A stretch of DNA of 23,492 bases from Ophiosphaerella korrae (lineage: Eukaryota; Ascomycota; Dothideomycetes; Pleosporales; Phaeosphaeriaceae): contig JALNQF010000552.1 in the NCBI GenBank assembly GCA_028456385.1, forward strand, positions 1 to 23,492, given 5' to 3'. The notes beneath the pieces were generated by a model. That model saw only the letters and a program-made list of their open reading frames with translations, was not told where the DNA came from and ran no database searches. Both the position numbers and the translations under genes were made by a program. This document shows positions 10,416 to 17,739 of this stretch, piece by piece. How positions within the stretch are numbered: the first letter of the stretch is position 1; the number at the start of each line of letters is the position of its first letter.

Positions 10416-10572
10416 AAGTCAGGAAGAGGAAGCGGCCTCCAACACCCCCCCAGAGGAGATCACTTCAAGTGATGAAGCGGGGTATGTTGCGTGGGAGGAG
10501 AGGGCGGCTCAGCGTATATCGGACGATGACCCTGATTACGAAAATACGTCAATCAGAAGCTCGTCAGAGTAA

Positions 10573-11007
10573 AAGCACAAGACTCTTATCCAGTGCAGGA
10601 CTTTACTTGTCTAACTTAACCGCCCGTCTCGCAGTTCTGTTTACATCATCGGGTTCAAAACTGAACCAGTGTCCTATTGGCTAGCACAACCCATGTCGAC
10701 GATTTCAGTTATCTGAGAGCCTAAACTAGAAGCAGCGGAAGGCTCCGCCACGCTCGAAATCTTGGCCGCCACCCCCCCCCCGCCTCCCAGTGGCAACAAC
10801 GTCCATTTTCAAAGACCTTCATCCACGCCGAAAAATCGAGCGCCTCCAGCGCAAGGTCTGTGCTAGTGCGAGCTAGCTGTCCTCCCTGCTAGTTCACCAG
10901 AGGAGTTCATCGATCTCTGACGAGGCTGAAGTGGCGATTCTTGAAACATGTGTGCTTTGGTGACGGCGTGACGCGTCATATGTTTTCTCAGCTTTTATTA
11001 GATTGCA
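10573..11007. other. Intergenic region between converging genes
   Basis: Nothing coding is supported. There is a C homopolymer near 10771 and a short palindrome, GGTTCAAAACTGAACC, near 10655. The right end is the 3' side of the SDR gene, whose stop is at 11008-11010. Confidence 0.5.
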
Positions 11008-11937
11008 CTAAGCGGTGATTGTCGCCAGTTGCCGCTCCGTCCAATTCCACAGTTCCTCGGCTAGCTCGTCATCCTTGGACAAATCAGTCCCGCCTCCTGC
11101 AACCCCAACAGGCTTGTAATACTCTCCGCTTTCGACGCCCTTTGCAACAGAAGCCCACAGCTGGTTTCGCGCCCCTTTGTCTACTCCGGTCAAGAATGGC
11201 CTTACAACCTTCATGAAAAGTCGGTAAGCAAATACCGAATCAGTAGACGAGGAGAGGTTGGTTTGAACCACGCCTGGATGGATGGCAGTGAAATTGAGCT
11301 CTGGGTAGAGCCGCGCCATTTTGCGGGTCCAGAGATTCATTGCGAGCTTGCTTTGGCCATAGCGGGCGAGCGTGCTTATGTCGCTGCCGTCCGTCTGGAG
11401 GGAATCGAAGCGGATGCCTTCTTTGGGAGCGTTCATAAGCAGTTCTGATGAAACCATGACGATGCGCACGTCTGCCTTGTGATTCTTGGCCGTTGTTTTC
11501 ATGATAGGGAGCAGTAGCTTTGCGAGAAGCGCATGGCCGAGATAGTTTGTTCCGAATTGGGATTCGTAACCATCAATCGTCAGACTGGGTGGCGTTCCCA
11601 TAATGCCTGCATTAAGCATCAGAATGTCGAGACGGTTTGCCTCAGCGGTGAAGTTTTTGGCTGCCTGCTGCACGGAGCCGAATGACGAGAGGTCCAGCTT
11701 GAGCAGCTTGATGATGGGTGGTGGTGCTGGCGTTTTCAACTGAGCCTGTATTTCTTCCACAGCCGCTTTGGCTTTCTCGAGGTTGCGTGCTCCGAGCCAT
11801 ATTTCAGCTGGATTGTGGCGGGCATATTCGAGGATGCACTGTTTTCCCAGCCCGATGTTGCCCCCAGTCACGAGAATCACTCTGCCACGCAGCGATGGCA
11901 TATCGTGCTGGGGGTTGAAAGAGATGAAGCTGGACAT
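11008..11937 (-). CDS. Short-chain dehydrogenase/reductase (classical SDR), 309 aa, intact
   Basis: This is an uninterrupted 309-codon frame with a full SDR motif set. It has the Rossmann glycine motif TGGNIGLG (residues 24-31), an Arg after the second strand (GARN, Arg51) suggesting NADP(H) preference, LKLDLSS (Asp82), LNAG (108-111), Asn131, Ser163/164 and YGQSK (193-197, catalytic Tyr and Lys). NFTAIHPGVVQTN follows, the usual segment after the catalytic helix. Length and spacing resemble fungal retinol-dehydrogenase/WWOX-like SDRs. No signal peptide or membrane span is evident, so it is probably cytosolic; the substrate cannot be told. The minus-strand leader is pyrimidine-rich (about 11945-11985), typical of fungal promoters. 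It converges on the exonuclease-like gene. It has no intron and no RIP-type stops, so it is the best candidate in the window for a working gene. Confidence 0.92.
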   Translation of the reverse strand: MSSFISFNPQHDMPSLRGRVILVTGGNIGLGKQCILEYARHNPAEIWLGARNLEKAKAAVEEIQAQLKTPAPPPIIKLLKLDLSSFGSVQQAAKNFTAEANRLDILMLNAGIMGTPPSLTIDGYESQFGTNYLGHALLAKLLLPIMKTTAKNHKADVRIVMVSSELLMNAPKEGIRFDSLQTDGSDISTLARYGQSKLAMNLWTRKMARLYPELNFTAIHPGVVQTNLSSSTDSVFAYRLFMKVVRPFLTGVDKGARNQLWASVAKGVESGEYYKPVGVAGGGTDLSKDDELAEELWNWTERQLATITA

Positions 11938-12613
11938 GATTGAGAATTGAACAAAAGAGGAAAGAAGCGATGAAGTGAGATGGGCGCTGCAATGGAATGG
12001 GTTGTGCAGGCTATTTAGCTAGGTGAGCCTTCCCGTACTCCCTAGCATCGTTCTATGAATTCGGACCGAATGCACCTACCTATGGTACATTGGACTTCTC
12101 GCCTCCTGGTCAAACAGTGGCCCACCTCTTGAGACTATCACAGAGTGATTACATATATATAAATGCGGCTCGTACGAAAAAAAAAAGCTCCGAATATCCA
12201 TCTGAACAAGACGCCACGGACGTGTTTCGCGGACCAAAGATGGCCGTCAGCTTTAGAGAGCCGAGAGCGGCGTGACTACCAGGACAAAACATCGGATCAC
12301 GTAACTTGCTCTGTTATCACGGGCTGCTAGGATCATGCCAGGCCATGGAAACTCTAAGAAGCTCGGCGGAACAGCTTCGTGAATGCGATCACTAAACATG
12401 AAAGTCAAAATCAAGGGCCCGAATCGCGGAATATCATTGGTATCAGCATCTGCAACGCCCACATTGCACCTCGTCAGCGCAAGGCGACAGCAATCGAATT
12501 TGCGGAACATGCTGTTTCTATACCAAATACCATATGTAGACTATTTTGCGAATTTTCTTACTATGTGGTAGCGTTGTAGTGGTTGCTCGAGGGGATTGTG
12601 TTTAGTGATCGGA
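11938..12613. other. SDR upstream region and gene-free DNA
   Basis: This holds the presumed promoter of the minus-strand SDR. A TATA-like tract (tatatataaat, about 12153-12163) lies roughly 215 bp upstream of the start and can be read on either strand. An A homopolymer follows at about 12177-12186. The short open frames in 12250-12580 have no recognisable features. Confidence 0.4.
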
Positions 12614-12680
12614 TTAGGGCCTGTTCGGTGCGGCGCGCTTACAAAGCCACATTTGGGTCGCCCTGGGCCTCCTGTTCGGT
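12614..12680 (+). repeat. Possible PIF/Harbinger-like terminus (TTA + GGGCCTGTTCGGT), motif repeated
   Basis: TTA at 12614-12616 is followed by GGGCCTGTTCGGT (12617-12629). The core CCTGTTCGGT recurs in the same orientation at 12671-12680. GGGCCTGTT-type ends next to TTA are known for PIF/Harbinger elements and their MITEs. No inverted partner was found, so at most this is a truncated end. Confidence 0.3.
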
Positions 12681-12825
12681 AACTCTGCTAGTCCTCAACA
12701 CATCAGCGCAGGTGTCCTGACGCTAGAGGCGCCACCTAATTTTACACCCCTGCAAGCGCCGAATTGACTGCTACTTTTCCTGTTTGGGTCGCGCGCTGTT
12801 AGCGCAGATTGCGCTGCTGCTCTCG

Positions 12826-13086
12826 AGTTGTCAGATTTGAAGGAGGTTATAGCAGTTTGATAAAAAGGCTTTTTCGTAACGGCCATGTGAGGGCCTTGTT
12901 GGAGAGGGATACTGAGGCTTTCAGAAAAGCCCTTTTTCAGTTGGTCACCTATGACTTGAAAGCAATGAGTATGAACTGAGTGGATTGATTCTCCGCCTAT
13001 CTCTGGCCCTGCGCTCTATCTATATATCTGCGATGCGGCGGTCTCGGCTGGGTCTCTCGAGACGGCGGCGAGCCGGATCCTCAACA
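12826..13086 (-). repeat. Copia-family LTR portion, weakly mutated copy
   Basis: Read on the minus strand from 13086 it begins TGTTGAGGATCC, preceded by a purine tract (cagaagggg), the layout of a 3' LTR and polypurine tract. It aligns over about 260 bp with 4831-5091. It keeps CpA and CpG, so it escaped most RIP. The far LTR end was not determined; a second TGTTGAGGA on the minus strand near 12703 complicates the picture. Confidence 0.7.
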
Positions 13087-13402
13087 CCCCTTCTGTTGAG
13101 GTGCTGGTTTCTTTGTTGTATTAGTCGTGCTGACGTAGTCCATCTCCTTGCATGTGAGATTCTTTGTTCGATTCCTTTGTTCGTGAAGGTCGAGGCTGCG
13201 ATCCTTTCAGCTGCGGCGGGGTTGGCGGCTTGGCGATCGTCACGCCCGTGCGCTAAGCCAATCAGATCGCAGCACTAGCTTAAACGAGCCAATCAACAGA
13301 TTCCAGGTACACCCGGAATCTGTTGCGCCTCTCCGCGCACATGCTATCGAGCATCTGATCGCGCATCTGATCGTGCATCTGATCGTGCAACTCATCTGAC
13401 AC
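13034..13402. repeat. Left arm of a long inverted repeat (Copia LTR start and 3' untranslated end)
   Basis: This arm pairs with 13750-14107 read in reverse complement. Shared landmarks are cgagacggcggcgagccgga, ctgttgaggtgctggtt, tctccttgcatgtgagat and ggaatctgttgcgc. The left arm carries an extra block of about 24 bp (near 13280-13305). Its inner end has tandem GATCGTGCATCT-type repeats (about 13345-13395). The open frames across both arms (CWFLCCIS, VKVEAAI) are by-products of this repeat, not genes. Confidence 0.85.
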
Positions 13403-13410
13403 GAGTAGGA

Positions 13411-13745
13411 GCACACTACAGCAACCTCAGCGTACTCTATCACGTAATGCCTTTAGAGGAGCAGGCTGCAGTACTAGCCACTATTTAGATAGCTTGGGCC
13501 TCTCTCTACACCGTTATTACTTATCGCTAGGATAAGCTAACTAGCGTACAAACGTTTAAATCGCATAAAGGTTAAGGGTAGTAGTAGCTTAAGGATTATA
13601 GAGGCGACCTATAGTAGTTATATAGTAAGACTCGCCTTTAGCTACCTATCTTTAAAGAGCTTATTAACTACTTAAGATTAGATAGGTATATAAGTAGTAA
13701 TAGTAACCTAGTAGCTAAAAAAAACGCTTACATACTTGTATATTT
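13411..13745 (+). other. RIP-like spacer inside the inverted repeat
   Basis: The spacer is TA-rich with many TAG codons, unlike the arms. From 13447 the + frame, with TAG read as former CAG, stays open from MPLEEQAAVLAT through KELINYLRLDRY into the right arm. This suggests a decayed coding piece, perhaps of an autonomous relative. I could not assign a domain. Confidence 0.4.
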
Positions 13746-13749
13746 GTGT

Positions 13750-14107
13750 TAGATAAGTTGTACGATTAGATGCGCGATGATTAGATGCCCAATCACATGC
13801 GCGATTAGATGCGCGATAACATGTGCGCAGAGAAGCGCAACAGATTCCGGGTGTACCTGAGCTAGTGCGGCGATCTGATTGGCTCGGCGCACGAGCGTGA
13901 CGATTGCCAAGCTGCCAACCCCGCCGCCGTAGCTGAAAAAAATCGCAGCCTCAACCTTCACAAACAAAGGAATCAAACAAAGGATCTCACATGCAAGGAG
14001 ATAGACTACGTCAGTACAACTGATACAACAAAGGAACCAGCACCTCAACAGAATGAGTGCTGAGGATCCGGCTCGCCGCCGTCTCGAGAGACCCAGCCGA
14101 GACCGCG
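13750..14107. repeat. Right arm of the long inverted repeat
   Basis: In + orientation it repeats the Copia 3' untranslated end and the first ~45 bp of the LTR (ctgaggatccggctcgccgc, about 14060-14080), then diverges at about 14107. Differences from the left arm are mostly transitions (for example catctaatcg against catctgatcg), so it is the more RIP-mutated arm. Its closest RIP counterpart is 4620-4915. Confidence 0.85.
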
Positions 14108-14214
14108 ACACGACTTCTCCCCGAGTTTCTCCATAGCTGTCACATGTACATTCACCTACGTCTCAACTCAGATAACGGCTCTCCATCACCGAGCCGCAAC
14201 GGCGCTTTAGCTCG

Positions 14215-14268
14215 CTCAACTACTACGCATCAACTCAACTACTGCGCATCAGCTCAACTACTGCGCAG
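14215..14268 (+). repeat. 19-bp tandem repeat CTCAACTACTGCGCATCAG
   Basis: There are three adjacent units (14215-14233, 14234-14252, and a shortened 14253-14268). A fourth copy about 440 bp downstream (14708-14726) abuts the LIM-RhoGAP leader. Confidence 0.85.
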
Positions 14269-14580
14269 CTTGCTCTCGTCGGCCATCGCGGTCGGGTGCT
14301 GCTGGGCGTACATTTGGGGCAGGTGCAGTGGCAGCTCAAGGGCGATTTGGGCTGAGCTACCGCATCTGCATCTAATATAGTCTCGTCAATAACATCCAGG
14401 CAATGACGCTCAAGTCGGAGCCAATCTTTTCGATCCCTCAAGAACTTTGTGATCAAGCTTGACAAATCCTGTCGGCAGCACAGCGCCCTGGGGGCGGGTG
14501 AATAGTGGGCTATGCGCAGACAAGTCCCATAACTATGGCTGGCCGGGCTCACAGCAGGCGCATTGCGGCGGAGAGCAAGC

Positions 14581-14666
14581 GATTGAAGGGGTGCGGTGCT
14601 ATCAGACTAGCACTGATTGAAGGGGTAATGAGCGTGGGCGGGCGGTTGGAGTGCGGTGCTATCAGA
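14581..14666 (+). repeat. Interleaved direct repeats (GATTGAAGGGGT and GTGCGGTGCTATCAGA)
   Basis: GATTGAAGGGGT occurs at 14581-14592 and 14615-14626. GTGCGGTGCTATCAGA occurs at 14591-14606 and 14651-14666, exactly 60 bp apart. The pattern suggests a local duplication. Confidence 0.8.
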
Positions 14667-14724
14667 ACTGGCACTGGCACTGGCCGAGACAACTTTTGTT
14701 GTTGCAGCTCAACTACTGCGCATC

Positions 14725-14782
14725 AGCACATATCCACGCCCACCATCCACCCACCATCCACCCACCGTCGGCTCCAGCCGCC
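14725..14782 (+). repeat. Leader repeat copy A (next to the LIM start codon)
   Basis: The copy runs agcacatatccac to ccaccgtcggctccagccgc just before the ATG. It contains CCACCATCCAC units. It matches copies B and C downstream. Confidence 0.8.
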
Positions 14783-14945
14783 ATGGAGTCGCCAGGCGCC
14801 TATCCAGAGTCGCCCATAGACCAGGGCGACGTCGTCTATCCGTGCAAGGGCTGTAGAGAGGTGGGTACAACATGGCGCTGTTCAGAGCCTGCAGTTGCTA
14901 ACCCAGTCTGCTTGGATTCTCGAGGAAGGAAAGGCCTTTGAGCTC
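14783..14945 (+). pseudogene. Captured 5' fragment of a LIM-domain RhoGAP gene (Lrg1/Rga1-like)
   Basis: A strong start context (gccgccATGG) opens MESPGAYPESPIDQGDVVYP then CKGCRE (14783-14860). After a 55-bp intron-like stretch, ILEEGKAFEL follows in phase at 14916-14945. Joined across the gap, the order CKGC, E, ILEEGKAFEL is the start of the first LIM zinc finger in fungal LIM-RhoGAP proteins, which regulate Rho GTPases in cell-wall growth. The intron keeps a GTGGGT donor and a branch-like TTGCTAACC (about 14894-14902), but its acceptor is GG instead of AG (14914-14915). After residue 36 the similarity ends (HAHVLPF) with no further LIM or RhoGAP sequence, so this is a gene-start fragment only. 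The protein naming rests on memory of the family. Confidence 0.7.
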
Positions 14946-15032
14946 CATGCCCATGTTCTTCCTTTTTCATCAACATCTAAACAATTGTCTACCAGCCAAG
15001 GCTCCGTTGTGCCTACCTAATCCGCGTACTCC

Positions 15033-15090
15033 CCCTCTGCATCTATACCCAGCACACAGCACATATCCACCCACCGTCGGCTCTAGCCGC
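15033..15090 (+). repeat. Leader repeat copy B
   Basis: The copy runs ccctctgcatctatacccag to ccaccgtcggctctagccgc. It shares agcacatatccac and ccgtcggctc-agccgc with copy A, and its upstream half (ccctctgcatcta) with copy C. It is followed by no open LIM sequence. Confidence 0.8.
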
Positions 15091-15248
15091 GGTATCTAAT
15101 TGACGTGCTGCCGCTATCGCTTGCAGTTTGGCAGTGGCTCTGCTAAGTAGCTCTTACTGGCTCGTCTACTCAGGCGCCGGCTGGCTTATCTACTTAGATG
15201 CCGTCAAGTTATAGGTTTAATCTAGCACCAGCACTCTTTGCGCCATTG

Positions 15249-15314
15249 CCCTCTGCATCTACACCTAGCATACAGCACATACCCACGCCTCTATCTACCT
15301 ACCGTCGGCTCTAG
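15249..15314 (+). repeat. Leader repeat copy C
   Basis: The copy runs ccctctgcatctacacctag to taccgtcggctctag. It is more T-rich than B (ctatctacctacc for catccacccacc), consistent with more C-to-T change. After it the sequence drifts into RIP-mutated DNA. Confidence 0.8.
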
Positions 15315-15319
15315 GGCCC

Positions 15320-17257
15320 GTAGGCGTACTTTACAATCGTGCTTGTGTAAGCAAAACCCTTTGCGCCTGTTAAAGAAAGGCCTATACAGTTAAAAAGAGT
15401 ATTAATTAGCAAACTCTTTCTAGTACCCTGTACTCTAATTAGGGCAACCTTGACTTTCTTTAGATACTCCTAGAAATTATCGAAGGATAGGATAGTATTG
15501 CAAGCTATAATGAGTAGTGTAGTATAGAAATCTAGGTAGAGTTAAAAATGCCACTCTGTAGTAATTCAAGCGAGTAATAAGTAGTGCCTATTCGTGTGTA
15601 TTTAACTTTAACCCGTCTAAGCAGTGCCTATTTATATATACTCGTAGGGTTAGGTAAGAGCTTAAAACTACCTAAATAGTACCTACTTATATAAGCTAAA
15701 GGGGTTAGGCTAGGCTTAAATATAATAGGCTACCTATTGTTAACTATAGATACCTATCTTATAAGGGTTAGTAGATTAGGAGATAATAATAAAAGCTTAT
15801 ATAAGTAATCTATAATAACTATAAACAATAGAAGATGTTTTACAACTATCTTGTATTAGCGTTCTATAGTTAAAGGACTAAATTACTAATACTATCCTAA
15901 TAATATATATTGCTACTAACTATATAGTAGTGTTACCTTAGTAGCTTTATTACTTTGTATTTACTAAGATTATTAATTTATAAATTTATTATATAATAAC
16001 TTTACGACTTTATACTTACTAAGATCGCGAATTTATAAATTTGTTACGTATCTCTATTATAGTTAGCTTCCTAATTAAGTTTATTATCTTATAGGTTGTT
16101 ACCTTACTTATCCTATACTCTATTAGTAGCTAAGTGTAAACTAATTAGTTCTATCTTAGTTTCCCTTATTACTACTATAATACTATTCTCTCTTCTATAT
16201 AGTCTCTTATTTCTCTACGCTAGAGCTAAGGTTATTAGTCCTATTTCTTTACTAATTTCTAGTTCCTTATTACTCTTTATACTATCTTAGTTTTAGCGCA
16301 ATAAACTTCTTCTTATAGCTTGTATTATTTATAATAGAGTTAAAATGTTTCTATATTATTATTATATAGAGCTAGGCCTTACTTGTCTTATATTCTTAAA
16401 TAATAGTAAATACTATAATAAGTATATCTTTACTAATATTTAGTATAAGTATATTTTATCTAAGGTTTTGCTTATAAAGTATAAGTATTTAATTTCTATA
16501 TAGTTTCCTTCTACTAAGTTATATAAGGTAAGCTATTAATAGAGCTTAAGCGTAATTATTATTATAGCTTCCTATAGCTAAGGCTAAGTACAAGCTAACT
16601 CTTTATAAGCTAGTAAAGCTTTATTGTTATATTAAGCGTCTTTATAAGATAAAAGCTTATAATAACTCTAAGTTACTTAAATAGTCTTATATCTTAGAGG
16701 CTAAATTAGACTTAGATAATATAGTAGAGGCTACTCTAGCTCCTATTATATTAGGTGTTCTTATTGCCTCTCTATCTAGTAATAGTATTATTAGTTTTCT
16801 TACTTTACTATAAGGCGCTCTAGAAAGTTTTAACTTTAGAACTCCTCTAGTTTCTATATTTCTTCTTATAGTTATCCTTTTTTATTTATACCTATCTATT
16901 TTACTAGATAGTAATTCCTTCTATTATAGAACTAGTACTATAGAATTTCTTTAACTTCTTATCCTTCTTATTCTCTATACGTGTCTACTTTATATACTAG
17001 TAGTTCTACTTCTTATAGTACTTTTTCTAGTAGTGCTACGTAAAATATTAGATATATCCTTATCTTATCTAGTAGTTTTAACTTAAATATAACTAGTATA
17101 ACTTTCTTTTTAACTTTATATAATCTAATCTTAACGTAGTCTAGTTTAGAACTTAATTATTTACTTTTAATATTCCTTTATACTAACTATACTTTTTCTC
17201 TATCTCTAAATTAAAGTCTTTCTTTATAAGAGAGCTATCCTTTATATCTCTTATTTT
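15320..17257. other. RIP-mutated AT-rich region, not identified
   Basis: The TA-dominated composition points to decayed repeats. AGTGCCTATT-type motifs recur (about 15585, 15622 and, as AGTACCTACTT, about 15678). No domain was recognised on either strand. It may include the 5' LTR of the Gypsy element that follows, but no LTR ends were found. Confidence 0.5.
15958..16055 (+). repeat. Approximately 57-bp direct repeat in AT-rich DNA
   Basis: Two copies of a unit reading ttactaagat, 4 variable bases, aatttataaattt, then gtta or atta start near 15961 and 16016. They differ mostly at C/T and A/G positions. Confidence 0.6.
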
Positions 17258-17392
17258 CGTACTAATATTAGTAAGTTTATAACTTACTAATATTACAAAC
17301 TTACTAATATTATAAAACTTACTAATATATTAGTAAGTTTATAACTTACTAATATCGTAAACTTACTAATATTGCGAACTTACTAATATTTA
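17258..17392. repeat. Cluster of AACTTACTAATATT repeats in both orientations
   Basis: A perfect palindrome with 14-bp arms and a 3-nt centre (aatattagtaagtt, tat, aacttactaatatt) lies at 17264-17294. A second near-identical palindrome lies at about 17327-17355. Further single direct copies lie between and after them, up to about 17390. Confidence 0.85.
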
Positions 17393-17739
17393 ACTACCTT
17401 TCTACTTTTAGTTAGCGCTTAGTAAGCTACTAGGTATATATACCTAGTACTTACTTAGATAGCTTTATTTACTATTTACTCTTTTTAGTTAATTATTAAA
17501 ACTACTTTATTAAGTTATCTTGTGTAAAGTCTACTTTATATAATAGTAGATCTCTATAAATATTTTACTTTTATAGGCTTTTCTATAACCTAGAACTATA
17601 CTAGTAGCTTTCTTACTTACGCTAGAGTTACTATAAGATAGCTAATTATAGCTAACTCTTAATTAAGCCTAGCTAGCTAAAAAGAACTATACTACTAGGA
17701 ATTAGATCCTACCTTAGCTATAGCGCGCTAGGTAGCCCC

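Larger units (their letters stand above)
10140..10572 (+). pseudogene. Eroded 3' extension of the exonuclease-like gene
   Basis: Directly after the TGA the same frame continues YSD, stop (TAA), DDGWNN, stop (TAG), ARRAHGCKMDM and stays open to TAG at about 10304. TGA could be a former TGG, and TAA/TAG former CAA/CAG, which are RIP-type changes. The ARxxxGxxxDM pattern recalls the ARDCIGWEDDM-like tail I associate with this family; that is memory, not a search. After the repeat block, 10399-10572 holds a separate acidic, Ser-rich open stretch (SQEEEAAS, ISDDDPDYE, ending SSSE and TAA) that could be another piece of the same tail. Whether one gene once spanned all this is inference. Confidence 0.35.

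Noticed and set aside
12379..12579. Overlapping + frames of 62-66 codons
   Set aside because: Short, without motifs, and no codon preference; probably upstream non-coding DNA.
13160..13190. GTTCGATTCC, resembling a tRNA T-loop
   Set aside because: No acceptor stem, D-arm or anticodon arm fits around it, and the same site in the other arm reads GTTTGATTCC.
13749..14111. Minus-strand 120-codon open frame, similar to the + frame at 12985-13278
   Set aside because: Both are readings of the inverted Copia 3' end and LTR arms. The similarity comes from the DNA repeat, and no protein domain is visible.
14235..14552. Minus-strand open frame of 105 codons with a helix-like KFLRDRKDWLRLERHCLDVIDE segment
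   Set aside because: The segment looks protein-like and might be another captured fragment, but I recognise no family, and part of the frame runs through the 19-bp tandem repeats.
16096..16290. 64-codon hydrophobic open frame
   Set aside because: Leu/Ser/Ile-rich composition follows from CT-rich RIP-mutated DNA; no start context or homology is evident.
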